64,000 bases of DNA from Exiguobacterium aurantiacum (lineage in GTDB: Bacteria; Bacillota; Bacilli; Exiguobacteriales; Exiguobacteriaceae): assembly GCF_001766415.1 (NCBI RefSeq), contig NZ_MKXO01000005.1, positions 124,001-188,000 of the forward strand. Reading direction: 5' to 3'. Shown here piece after piece: positions 1 through 7,421 of this stretch. The notes beneath the pieces are model-generated. The model saw only the letters and a list, made by a program, of their open reading frames with translations, was not told the origin of the DNA and ran no database searches. Position numbers and translations under genes: made by a program. The first letter of the stretch is position 1. Each line of letters starts with the position of its first letter.

Positions 1-1
1 C

Positions 2-709
2 CGCACATCGGTCCCGGTCGTATTTACGTACGTGGCGGCGTATGGCGTGCTTGTGGCTTTGCTTGCCCTCGTCGTGTTAAAGCGGTTGCGATTCGCTGTT
101 AAACATGAGGACCGGCGCGAAGTGGTTGGTTCGAAAACGCTAGAGCGTGACGTCGTCAAAGCGTATGTCGGGGCGTTTTTATTAATGTTCTCGCAAGGAG
201 CGCTCGCTTATTTATTACCGCTTTACGTGCAAGCGCTCGGTTACGACTCACGGCTCAGCGGGACGTTGCTCAGCACGTTTGGCGTTGCTGCCGTCCTCGT
301 GTTCGTCTTGCCGACGAACCGTATCTTCGACCGGTTCGAGCCGGCGCGCTTGGCTGCGCTCGGGATCGGCATCCTTGGGGTTAGTCAAATTCTGATCGGT
401 TTGTCGGGTAGCGCAAATCTGCTCTATCTCGTGCTCGGCTGTTATGGCGTCGGCTTCGCTATTTTGTTCCCGGCCATCAACACGATGTTGATCAAAGCGA
501 CGAACAGTGCCAATCGAGGCAAATCATACGGCTACTTCTATGCGTTTTTCTCTCTCGGTACGGTCGTGGGTTCGGCTCTCTTAGGGTGGCTGTCCGTCTC
601 GTTAACGCAGAAATTCACGCTGACCGGGATTGTTTTGCTGCTAGCGGGCCTGCTTTTGATTGTGATCGAGCAGACAAGGAAACGTGTCGTTTCAAACAAG
701 ACCGGGTGA
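2..709 (+). CDS. MFS transporter, C-terminal part (5' end outside window)
   Basis: The reading frame is open from base 2, so the start lies upstream of the window; 235 residues are visible. They form about six or seven hydrophobic segments with short charged loops, such as NRIFDRFEP, typical of the C-terminal half of a major facilitator superfamily exporter. The C-terminus is short and basic (EQTRKRVVSNKTG). This is presumably a proton-driven drug or metabolite transporter of the plasma membrane; the substrate cannot be read from the sequence. No clear terminator follows before the next gene. Confidence 0.75.
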   Translation, partial: RTSVPVVFTYVAAYGVLVALLALVVLKRLRFAVKHEDRREVVGSKTLERDVVKAYVGAFLLMFSQGALAYLLPLYVQALGYDSRLSGTLLSTFGVAAVLVFVLPTNRIFDRFEPARLAALGIGILGVSQILIGLSGSANLLYLVLGCYGVGFAILFPAINTMLIKATNSANRGKSYGYFYAFFSLGTVVGSALLGWLSVSLTQKFTLTGIVLLLAGLLLIVIEQTRKRVVSNKTG

Positions 710-768
710 GATGGGCACGTATCAAGCAGCAACGGCTGAACGTTCAAAATGGTCGGGTCTGATTGGAT

Positions 769-797
769 AGTGATAAGATAAAGACAGCGTTATCACT
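769..797. promoter_or_regulatory. Perfect 8-bp inverted repeat before the aldehyde dehydrogenase gene
   Basis: AGTGATAA (769-776) and TTATCACT (790-797) are exact reverse complements separated by 13 bases. The repeat ends just before the AAGGGAGG ribosome binding site of the next gene. It could be an operator for a dimeric regulator or a 5'UTR hairpin. I cannot name the regulator. Confidence 0.4.
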
Positions 798-814
798 CAA
801 AGGGAGGCAGATTT

Positions 815-2200
815 ATGCTCGCACCAATCGAACAGTTGACGATCGAAGAGCTCATCAGTAAGCAACGTCGTTTCTTTAAGACGCAAGCGACCAAATCGCT
901 CGCATTCCGTCTCAGTATGTTGACGTTTTTGAAAGAATCAATCAAACATCACGAAGCAGAGATTATCGAAGCGTTAAAAACAGATTTAAATAAATCAGAG
1001 CTCGATGCGTTCACGACGGAGATCGGCTTTATTTACGACGAGATCAGTCGGACGAATCGAGAGTTGAAGCGTTGGATGCGCCCGAAACGGGTTCGCGGCG
1101 CAGCGATCCACCTCGGGACAAAAAGTGAAGTCATGTATGAACCGTACGGCACCGTTCTCATTATCGCGCCTTGGAATTATCCATTCCAATTGGCAATCGC
1201 ACCGCTCATCGGAGCAATCGCGGCCGGGAACACGGCTGTCGTGAAACCGTCGGAATTGACGCCGAACGTGGCCCAAGTAATGACGAAAGTGCTCGAACGG
1301 GCGTTCACCGATCGTTACGTCGTCAGCGTCGAAGGGGATAAAGACGTCGCTCAAGCTTTGCTCGCGCAAAAATGGGATCATATCTTCTTTACCGGTTCGA
1401 CCCAAGTCGGAAAAATCGTCATGGAGGCTGCGGCCAAGCAATTGACGCCGGTCACGCTCGAATTAGGTGGGAAGTCACCGGCCATCGTCCATGAAGATGC
1501 CAATATTAACATTGCGGCGAAACGGATTGCGTGGGGGAAATGGATGAACGCCGGGCAGACGTGTGTCGCCCCGGACTACGTGCTCGTCCACGAGTCGAAA
1601 CGTGATGCGTTTCTTGAAGCAATCAAGCGGGAAGCGTTCCTGATGTTTGGGAACGGAATCGGGACAGAACGGTTCACCCGGATCGTCAGCGAGTCTCATT
1701 TTGATCGGTTGACGAGTTATTTGAGTCAAGGGGACGTCTTCTTCGGGGGAGCGACGGAGCGGGAAAGTTTGAAAATCGCCCCGACCGTCATGACGGATAT
1801 TCATGATGGGGCTGCTGTCATGAAAGACGAGATTTTCGGACCGATTTTGCCGGTGCTGACGTATCGTCAACTCGATGAGGCGATCGAGTTTGTGTCCGAC
1901 CGTCCGCATCCGCTCGCGCTCTATCTGTTCACGGAAACGAAAGCTGTCGAACAGACGGTGCTCAAGCATCTGACATTCGGCGGCGGTTGTGTCAACGATG
2001 TCCTCATGCATTTGACAAACCCGAACTTGCCATTTGGCGGTGTCGGGGAGAGTGGGATGGGGGCTTATCACGGACGCTATAGCTTTGAGGCGTTCAGCCA
2101 TGCCAAATCAATATTACGCAACACGACAAAATTTGATGTGCCGATTCGTTATCCAAACTTTAAAGGAGCGGAGAAGCTGATCCGTCTCGTCTATCGCTGA
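815..2200 (+). CDS. NAD(P)-dependent aldehyde dehydrogenase (class 3-like)
   Basis: This 461-residue cytosolic enzyme oxidises aldehydes to carboxylic acids. It shows the family signatures in order: the cofactor-binding IIAPWNYPF region, a Gly-rich FTGSTQVGK turn, the general-base Glu in VTLELGGKSP, and the catalytic Cys in NAGQTCVAPD. The FGGVGESGMGAYHG segment near the C-terminus and the short overall length fit the class 3 group (YwdH/AldH-like), which acts on medium-chain or aromatic aldehydes. The start is supported by AAGGGAGG about 8 bases upstream. It is probably monocistronic, with an inverted repeat upstream and a terminator downstream. The exact substrate is unknown. Confidence 0.9.
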   Translation: MLAPIEQLTIEELISKQRRFFKTQATKSLAFRLSMLTFLKESIKHHEAEIIEALKTDLNKSELDAFTTEIGFIYDEISRTNRELKRWMRPKRVRGAAIHLGTKSEVMYEPYGTVLIIAPWNYPFQLAIAPLIGAIAAGNTAVVKPSELTPNVAQVMTKVLERAFTDRYVVSVEGDKDVAQALLAQKWDHIFFTGSTQVGKIVMEAAAKQLTPVTLELGGKSPAIVHEDANINIAAKRIAWGKWMNAGQTCVAPDYVLVHESKRDAFLEAIKREAFLMFGNGIGTERFTRIVSESHFDRLTSYLSQGDVFFGGATERESLKIAPTVMTDIHDGAAVMKDEIFGPILPVLTYRQLDEAIEFVSDRPHPLALYLFTETKAVEQTVLKHLTFGGGCVNDVLMHLTNPNLPFGGVGESGMGAYHGRYSFEAFSHAKSILRNTTKFDVPIRYPNFKGAEKLIRLVYR

Positions 2201-2210
2201 GACTGATCTG

Positions 2211-2240
2211 AGACTGTAGACTTTCTACAGTCTTTTTTTT
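2211..2240 (+). terminator. Intrinsic terminator after the aldehyde dehydrogenase gene
   Basis: AGACTGTAGA, a 3-base loop and TCTACAGTCT form a perfect 10-bp stem followed by a run of T. Confidence 0.9.
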
Positions 2241-2278
2241 ATGAGAACGAATTGAAAAATAGAAGATTGTTTGAAATG

Positions 2279-2320
2279 TCACATACTTTTGTGATCAGGG
2301 TGCTCACGCTACTGTATAAT
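2279..2320 (+). promoter_or_regulatory. Probable fnr promoter with inside-out Fnr/Crp-like palindrome
   Basis: TATAAT at 2315-2320 is a perfect -10, with no good -35. TCACA-N6-TGTGA (2279-2294) is centred about 40 bases before the expected transcript start. Its half-sites are arranged opposite to the usual TGTGA-N6-TCACA order. Autoregulation is possible but not shown. Confidence 0.4.
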
Positions 2321-2385
2321 AAAGCCATAAATGAAACGTACGAGACATTCCAGGCACCAATGAATTGTGGAGGGAGCAGACGAAT

Positions 2386-3096
2386 ATGTCTACGAAATGT
2401 GGGACGACCGAACCGAACAGCTTTATCTTTTCAGCGGAGACGAAACAGTTATTGCTCGAAATGATGACACCTCAAGACTACCCGAAGGCTAGCATCGTCT
2501 GTTGGGAAGGTGAGAAGTGTGATAAATTCTTTTATTTGAAGAGCGGATCTGTCAAATTCACGAAGATCACGAAAAAAGGGAATCCAATCGTCATGTTCTT
2601 ATATGGCGCCGACGATTTTTTTGGTGAGTTTGATATCGTCGACACGTTCCCGAGTTCTTACAGCATCGAGACGACGGAAGAAAGTGTCATTGGCGTTATT
2701 TCAAAGAAAGACATCGAGACTATCATGCAGCAAGACGCCAAATTTGCCGGTGACGTGCTGCGCTGGACGTCGATGATGCGTAAACATTCAGAGATGAAAC
2801 TGCGTGATTTGCTATTGTACGGAAAGCCGGGAGCGCTCGCATCGACGTTGCTTCGGATGGCGGCCATGCACGGTGTGGAGGAAGATGACGCGGTCGTCAT
2901 CTCACGACATCCTTCCGATGGGGAGCTCGGTCAACTGATCGGGGCACCGCGTGAGACCGTCAACCGGATGATGAACCAGTGGCGAAAAGAAGGCGTCCTG
3001 ACAACGACGGGAAACTCGATCGTCTTGCATGATATCGATTTCTTAAAAGAGCTGTGCCATTGCGAAGGCTGTCCGGCCGGGATTTGCCGATTATAA
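2386..3096 (+). CDS. fnr: Fnr-type oxygen-sensing regulator (Crp/Fnr family)
   Basis: This 236-residue transcription factor has an N-terminal cyclic-nucleotide-binding-like beta barrel (about 25-120), a dimer helix (about 125-150) and a C-terminal winged helix with recognition helix GAPRETVNRMM (about 180-205). The tail carries C224, C226, C229 and C234. C226-x2-C229-x4-C234 has the spacing of the C-terminal [4Fe-4S] cysteines reported for B. subtilis Fnr, and D141 falls at the residue number of the Asp ligand reported there. This is therefore likely the Bacillus-type Fnr, active without oxygen, rather than the E. coli N-terminal-cysteine type. The ATG at 2386 is preferred over an upstream in-frame TTG because GGAGGGAG lies at proper spacing. 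Candidate target sites lie before cbaD and pflB. Confidence 0.88.
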   Translation: MSTKCGTTEPNSFIFSAETKQLLLEMMTPQDYPKASIVCWEGEKCDKFFYLKSGSVKFTKITKKGNPIVMFLYGADDFFGEFDIVDTFPSSYSIETTEESVIGVISKKDIETIMQQDAKFAGDVLRWTSMMRKHSEMKLRDLLLYGKPGALASTLLRMAAMHGVEEDDAVVISRHPSDGELGQLIGAPRETVNRMMNQWRKEGVLTTTGNSIVLHDIDFLKELCHCEGCPAGICRL

Positions 3097-3101
3097 CGAG
3101 G

Positions 3102-3129
3102 AACCGTCTCTTAGAGAGGCGGTTTTTTT
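3102..3129 (+). terminator. Intrinsic terminator after fnr
   Basis: AACCGTCTC pairs with GAGGCGGTT around a 5-base loop, including one G-T pair, and is followed by T7. Confidence 0.85.
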
Positions 3130-3202
3130 GTCGTCTTGATTTGGCTAATTGTGAATTTTATGTGTGGAAACTACGCAAAATTGATGTGATTGTCACTTTT
3201 GA

Positions 3203-3246
3203 AGTGATAAAAGTCACATATTAAGTCGGGGTGAATTTCATACAAT
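3203..3246 (+). promoter_or_regulatory. Fnr-like box and promoter of the cba oxidase operon
   Basis: AGTGATAAAAGTCACA (3203-3218) matches TGTGA-N6-TCACA at 9 of 10 defined positions. Its centre, 3210.5, lies about 42 bases before the start expected from the -10 TACAAT (3241-3246), which is the class II activator position. There is no good -35, as expected for an activator-dependent promoter. Confidence 0.6.
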
Positions 3247-3280
3247 GAAAGAGGAAATTATAGCGAAAGGGGTCCTTCAC

Positions 3281-3400
3281 GTGGATAAGAACGGTGGACA
3301 AGAACCGAATCTGAAAGGCACGTTTACATCGGTCATGATCGTCGCGGGTGTCATCATCGCCATGTGGTCGTCGGTCTTTTATTTATTTGTTACACGATAA
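3281..3400 (+). CDS. cbaD: Small ba3-type cytochrome oxidase subunit (subunit IIa/CbaD-like)
   Basis: This 39-residue protein has a short polar N-terminus, one transmembrane helix (about 17-37, SVMIVAGVIIAMWSSVFYLF) and a basic end (VTR). Single-helix subunits of this kind accompany ba3-type oxidases, where they pack beside subunits I and II. The GTG start is supported by GAAAGGGG about 8 bases upstream, and subunit II begins 21 bases downstream. It opens the operon behind the Fnr-like box. The identification rests on size, topology and position rather than on a strong motif. Confidence 0.7.
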   Translation: MDKNGGQEPNLKGTFTSVMIVAGVIIAMWSSVFYLFVTR

Positions 3401-3421
3401 CGTCAAAAGGAGAAAACAAAC

Positions 3422-3892
3422 ATGCATATTCATAAGCTTGAAAAATATTGGTTGATCTTTGGCATCGTTCTATTAGGCGTGTTTTTGACAGTGCTCGGCA
3501 TTTCGGCGTTTGCGGCCGGCAACCAGCCCGCATCGGACGCTGATTTGATCGACCCGGCGAAAGTGCATCAGACGGCGCCGTTCGATAAACCTGGACTTAA
3601 TAAAATTGGTGATAACGAGTATGAACTCGTCATGGTCGCGCAGGCGTTCACGTTCACACCGGGTAACGTTGAAATCCCGAAAGGTGCGAAAGTGACGTTT
3701 CTCGTCACGTCACCGGACGTCGTCCACGGTTTCCAGTTGACGGGGACACCGGTCAACATGATGGTCGTGCCGGGGCATATCAACTCGCTCACGTATACGT
3801 TTGAAGAAACAGGCGAATTTTTAATTCTCTGTAACGAATATTGCGGGACGGGCCATCACATGATGGCGACAAAAATTAAGGTGGTGGACTAA
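3422..3892 (+). CDS. cbaB: Cytochrome ba3-type oxidase subunit II
   Basis: This 156-residue subunit has an N-terminal membrane anchor (about 10-32) and an external cupredoxin domain carrying the CuA centre that accepts electrons from cytochrome c. The CuA ligands are visible: an upstream His in VVHGFQL, then the C-terminal ILCNEYCGTGHHMM segment with two Cys in CxxxC spacing, His and Met. There is no fused cytochrome c domain, unlike caa3 subunit II. The short size and single helix match ba3 (B-type) oxidases. AAAGGAG precedes the ATG, and the stop directly abuts the start of subunit I, indicating coupled translation. Confidence 0.9.
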   Translation: MHIHKLEKYWLIFGIVLLGVFLTVLGISAFAAGNQPASDADLIDPAKVHQTAPFDKPGLNKIGDNEYELVMVAQAFTFTPGNVEIPKGAKVTFLVTSPDVVHGFQLTGTPVNMMVVPGHINSLTYTFEETGEFLILCNEYCGTGHHMMATKIKVVD

Positions 3893-5578
3893 ATGAACGA
3901 CGTAGCCTCAAAACTGAAACAGTGGGAAATGGAGCGCGGTGTGCCGGTGCCGAGCATCGGTGTGAAAGAAGCGCGCCTCGCCTATGCCCACGTTGTCGTC
4001 TCGGTACTCGCCGTCTTGATTGGAGCGATCGCGGGACTCATGCAGACGCTCATCCGTACAGGAATCATTCCGGAAGTGTTCGGTTACTATCAATTGTTGA
4101 CGGCCCACGGTATCATGCTTGGTCTCGTCTTTACGACGATGTTTATCATCGGCTTACTTTACGCGCTGCTCGCCAAGTCGTTCGGACGGTTTGAATCGTT
4201 CCCGACACGTGTCGCTTGGCTCGGTTTTTGGATGATCATCGCCGGGGCGGTACTCGTGACGATCATGGTGCTCGCCAATAAAGCGACTGTACTTTACACG
4301 TTCTACGCTCCGCTCATGGCCGACCCGATCTTCTATGTCGGTCTCGTTCTCTTCGTCGTCGGTACATGGTTCTCGGCGTTCGCGATGTTCCGCATGTATG
4401 CGGACTATAAACGGGAACACCCTGGCGTCCATCCGCCACTCCCAGCGTACATGAGTATCATGACGATGTTGCTATGGGTCATCGCGACACTCGGTGTTGC
4501 CGGGACGATTTTGTTCCAACTGCTCCCGCTCTCGCTCGGATGGAAAGACACGGTCGGGATTGAACTGAGCCGGACGTTGTTCTGGTACTTCGGTCACCCG
4601 CTCGTTTACTTCTGGCTCATGCCGGCCTATATCGTCTGGTATACGGTCGTGCCGAAAGTCATCGGTGGGAAGATCTTCTCGGACGCGCTCGCGCGGATGG
4701 CGTTCTTGTTATTCCTCTTGTTCTCGTTCCCGGTCGGTTTCCACCACCAGTTGACAGAGCCGGGGATTGATCCGTTTTGGAAGTTCGTCCAAGTCATCTT
4801 GACGTTCCTCGTCGTCATTCCGTCGTTCATGACGGCGTTCTCGCTGTTCGCGACGTTCGAGCTGCGGGGACGCGCTCTCGGAGCACGCGGTCTGTTCGGT
4901 TGGGTCAAAAAGATGCCGTACGGCGATGTGCGTTTCCTCGCCCCGTTCGTCGGGATGTTGTTCTTCATTCCGGCTGGTGCCGGCGGTATCATCAACGCGT
5001 CGCACCAATTGAACGCGATGGTCCACAACACGCTTTGGGTCACCGGTCACTTCCATATCACGGTCGGAACGGCCGTCGCCTTGACGTTCTTTGGAACTGC
5101 CTATTGGCTCGTACCGGTACTACGCGGACGTACACTCACGAAATCAATGAACCGTCTCGGTTTGATTCAGACGGGGACGTGGGCGTTCGGGATGTCGATC
5201 ATGTCGTATGCGATGCACATCTCAGGCCTTCAAGGTAACCCGCGTCGGACCGGTCCGGCGACGTATTTCTCAGACGCGTTGACGCGTGAATGGATCCCGT
5301 ACCATATGGCGATGGCAATCGGCGGGACGATCCTTCTCGTCTCGGTGCTCATCTTCGTATATTCGATGTTCAACTTGTCATTCCTCGCACCAAAAGGTGA
5401 GGAAGAGTTCCCACTCGCAGAAACGGAAGAGGCGGCAATGGAGACGCCACGGTTCTTTGAGAACTGGAAGCTCTGGATCACGGTCACGTTCGTCTTGATC
5501 GCATTCGCCTACACGGTTCCGATTTGGCACTTGATTGAAAGCGCGCCTCCGGGAGCGAAAGGTTGGGTGCTCTGGTAA
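3893..5578 (+). CDS. cbaA: Cytochrome ba3-type oxidase subunit I
   Basis: This 561-residue polytopic protein is the catalytic haem-copper subunit, which reduces oxygen to water and pumps protons. Visible ligands are the first low-spin haem His in LLTAHGIMLG, the CuB His-Tyr motif in FGHPLVYFWLMPAY, two further CuB His in FHHQLTEPG, and the two haem His in VTGHFHITVG. The sequence resembles the B-type (ba3) branch, which usually has high oxygen affinity. With Fnr just upstream and an Fnr-like box at the operon promoter, a role at low oxygen is likely. It is the last gene of cbaDBA, followed by a terminator. Confidence 0.93.
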   Translation: MNDVASKLKQWEMERGVPVPSIGVKEARLAYAHVVVSVLAVLIGAIAGLMQTLIRTGIIPEVFGYYQLLTAHGIMLGLVFTTMFIIGLLYALLAKSFGRFESFPTRVAWLGFWMIIAGAVLVTIMVLANKATVLYTFYAPLMADPIFYVGLVLFVVGTWFSAFAMFRMYADYKREHPGVHPPLPAYMSIMTMLLWVIATLGVAGTILFQLLPLSLGWKDTVGIELSRTLFWYFGHPLVYFWLMPAYIVWYTVVPKVIGGKIFSDALARMAFLLFLLFSFPVGFHHQLTEPGIDPFWKFVQVILTFLVVIPSFMTAFSLFATFELRGRALGARGLFGWVKKMPYGDVRFLAPFVGMLFFIPAGAGGIINASHQLNAMVHNTLWVTGHFHITVGTAVALTFFGTAYWLVPVLRGRTLTKSMNRLGLIQTGTWAFGMSIMSYAMHISGLQGNPRRTGPATYFSDALTREWIPYHMAMAIGGTILLVSVLIFVYSMFNLSFLAPKGEEEFPLAETEEAAMETPRFFENWKLWITVTFVLIAFAYTVPIWHLIESAPPGAKGWVLW

Positions 5579-5583
5579 ACTGA

Positions 5584-5609
5584 AGTCAGCCTCTAGGGCT
5601 GACTTTTTT
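5584..5609 (+). terminator. Intrinsic terminator of the cba operon
   Basis: AGTCAGCC and GGCTGACT form a stem with a short loop, followed by T6. Confidence 0.9.
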
Positions 5610-5626
5610 GATTTGGGGGAGAACGT

Positions 5627-6235
5627 ATGGAGACGTTACAGGAAGTGATTCGTGAAGCATACGCTAACCGTGTCCACGACCGGCCGTTCATCGTCGCGAT
5701 CGACGGCTTGAGCGGGGCCGGGAAGACGACGCTCGTCGAACAATTGAGTGGTATCGCGCCGAACGAACTGCTTCTACATATTGATGACTTCATCGTCGAA
5801 CGGCATCGGCGCTATGAGACGGGGCAGCCTGAGGCGGTGGAATACTATGCGCTCCAATGGGACGTCGATCTGCTCGTGAAGATGTTGTTCGAGCCGTTGT
5901 CCCGAGGTGAGACGCGTCTGACGTTGCCATACTACGAGCGAGACGAGGACGCGATTGTCATGCGGACGATCGATGTGGCTCCGAATGCGCTCGTGTTGAT
6001 TGAAGGCATCTTCTTATTGCGGGACGAGTGGCGGTCGTATTTCGACTACATCGTTTATCTTGACTGTCCACGCGAGACGCGTTACGAGCGTGTGCTAAAT
6101 CGCGATACGTATATCGGCGATTTAGCGGCACGGCTCGCCAAATATGAGCGCCGCTACTGGCCGGGTGAAGCGCACTACATCAAGACGGTCAATCCAGTGA
6201 TACGAGCCGACTATATCGTCCGCTCATCAAACTGA
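5627..6235 (+). CDS. Uridine-kinase-like P-loop kinase
   Basis: This 202-residue protein has Walker A GLSGAGKTTL (27-36), a LLHIDDFIV strand typical of the acceptor-binding Asp in the uridine kinase/phosphoribulokinase group, and the LNRDTYIGD lid segment. It probably phosphorylates a nucleoside or related small molecule with ATP in the cytosol, but the substrate is not certain. A GGGGGAGA site precedes the ATG. It stands alone between two terminators. Confidence 0.7.
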   Translation: METLQEVIREAYANRVHDRPFIVAIDGLSGAGKTTLVEQLSGIAPNELLLHIDDFIVERHRRYETGQPEAVEYYALQWDVDLLVKMLFEPLSRGETRLTLPYYERDEDAIVMRTIDVAPNALVLIEGIFLLRDEWRSYFDYIVYLDCPRETRYERVLNRDTYIGDLAARLAKYERRYWPGEAHYIKTVNPVIRADYIVRSSN

Positions 6236-6265
6236 CGCATCCTAATCAATGAGGATGCGTCTTTT
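6235..6265 (+). terminator. Intrinsic terminator after the kinase gene
   Basis: ACGCATCCT and AGGATGCGT form a perfect 9-bp stem with an 8-base loop, followed by CTTTT. Confidence 0.85.
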
Positions 6266-6292
6266 GTTTTGGATTGTTTTGGGAAATTATTA

Positions 6293-6355
6293 TTGACAGT
6301 CAAGTGTATTACGGTAATAATACAGTCAGATAGTGTATTAGTCGCATCATACACT
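6293..6355 (+). promoter_or_regulatory. Promoter with two tandem GntR/YtrA-type operators
   Basis: TTGACA (6293-6298) and TAATAA (6315-6320) form a promoter with a 16-base spacer. Two operators of the same form are present: AGTGTAT-N10-ATACAGT (6303-6326) and AGTGTAT-N10-ATACACT (6332-6355). Their left edges are 29 bases apart. The first covers the spacer and -10, the second the start region, so repression is expected. The downstream regulator is the obvious ligand. Confidence 0.75.
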
Positions 6356-6370
6356 TAGAGAGGTGACAAC

Positions 6371-6763
6371 ATGATCATTCAATTTAACACGAGGTCTCCC
6401 GTCTACATCCAAGTCGTCGACTACTTCAAAAAGAAGATGGCGCTAGGCGAGTTGAAGGCGGGCGAAGAGATGCCGTCGCGGCGAGAGCTCGCGACCGAAC
6501 TGAAAATCAATCCGAACACCGTCCAAAAGGCGTTCAAGGAAATGGAGGAACAGCAATTGATCACGACCGAACGCAATCGTCCAAGTCGGGTGACGACGGA
6601 CGACCACGTATTAAAACGAATTCGGACCGAACTCGTCGATGAGGCGGTCGCTGTCTTCGTCGAATCGATTCAAGAGCTCGACGTCACGATGGACGAGCTC
6701 GTCAGCAAAATCAAACGGCAATATGGGGAGGGGAATCTCGATGATCGAGGTACTGGGAGTTAA
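6371..6763 (+). CDS. GntR-family repressor, YtrA subfamily
   Basis: This 130-residue protein has an N-terminal winged helix: SPVYIQVVDYFKKKMALGEL, then SRRELATELKINPNTVQKAFKEMEEQ (about 36-61). A short helical tail follows instead of a large effector domain. This is the YtrA architecture, where the regulator controls its own ABC transporter operon, often in response to cell-wall stress. AGAGGTGA lies before the ATG. Its 3' end overlaps the ATPase gene by 23 bases. The two palindromes in its promoter suggest autorepression. Confidence 0.88.
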   Translation: MIIQFNTRSPVYIQVVDYFKKKMALGELKAGEEMPSRRELATELKINPNTVQKAFKEMEEQQLITTERNRPSRVTTDDHVLKRIRTELVDEAVAVFVESIQELDVTMDELVSKIKRQYGEGNLDDRGTGS

Positions 6764-7421
6764 GAAGCGCTATCGTAACAAACAAGTCATCGAAGATGTG
6801 TCGTTCACGGCGAATAAAGGCGAGATCACATGTCTCATCGGTCTGAACGGGACCGGTAAATCGACGATTTTAAAAGGCATCATGGGATTGACCCCGTTCG
6901 ATCAAGGCAACGTTTTGATTGACGGCAAGCCAATCGATTTGAACACTGTCGCGTTCGTACCGGATCATTCGACGTTCCCGATCCACTTTTCGATCGAGCA
7001 GTGCGAAGCGTTCATGCGCGATTTTTATCCGAAGTTCGACCCGAAACTGTTCGCTAGACTCGTCGACGAGTTCAAACTGTTTCCGGAAGATAAGTTGAGA
7101 GAACTGTCGAAAGGGACGCTCGCCAAGGTGAATTTGGCGCTCGGCATCGCTCAAGACCCGGATTACTTGCTGCTCGACGAACCGTTCTCAGGTATCGATG
7201 TGTTTTCAAAAGAGCAAATCGTCGAGCTGTTTTCGAGTGACATCATGGAAGACCGCGGTGTCTTGATCACGACGCACGAGATTGACGACATCGAGTATTT
7301 GGTCGACAAAGCCGTCATGTTGAACCGGGGACGGATCGTCCGTGAATTCGACGTCGAGGACGTCCGCTTCATTCACGGGAAATCGATCGTCGACGTCATG
7401 AGAGAGGAGTATGGGGCATGA
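6741..7421 (+). CDS. ABC transporter ATP-binding protein (YtrB-like)
   Basis: This 226-residue ATPase shows Walker A GLNGTGKSTI, Walker B YLLLDEPFSGID and the switch His in LITTHEID. The signature motif reads LSKGTLAKVNLA rather than LSGGQ, as often seen in YtrB-type and EcsA-type ATPases. The ATG at 6741, with GGGGAGGGG upstream, is chosen over longer in-frame starts inside the regulator gene. It powers the membrane protein encoded next, whose start overlaps its stop (ATGA). The transported compound is unknown; related systems are linked to cell-wall antibiotics. Confidence 0.88.
   Translation: MIEVLGVKKRYRNKQVIEDVSFTANKGEITCLIGLNGTGKSTILKGIMGLTPFDQGNVLIDGKPIDLNTVAFVPDHSTFPIHFSIEQCEAFMRDFYPKFDPKLFARLVDEFKLFPEDKLRELSKGTLAKVNLALGIAQDPDYLLLDEPFSGIDVFSKEQIVELFSSDIMEDRGVLITTHEIDDIEYLVDKAVMLNRGRIVREFDVEDVRFIHGKSIVDVMREEYGA

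Noticed and set aside
2252-2464. 70-codon plus-strand frame before fnr
   Set aside because: No ribosome site, covers the promoter and overlaps fnr in another frame.
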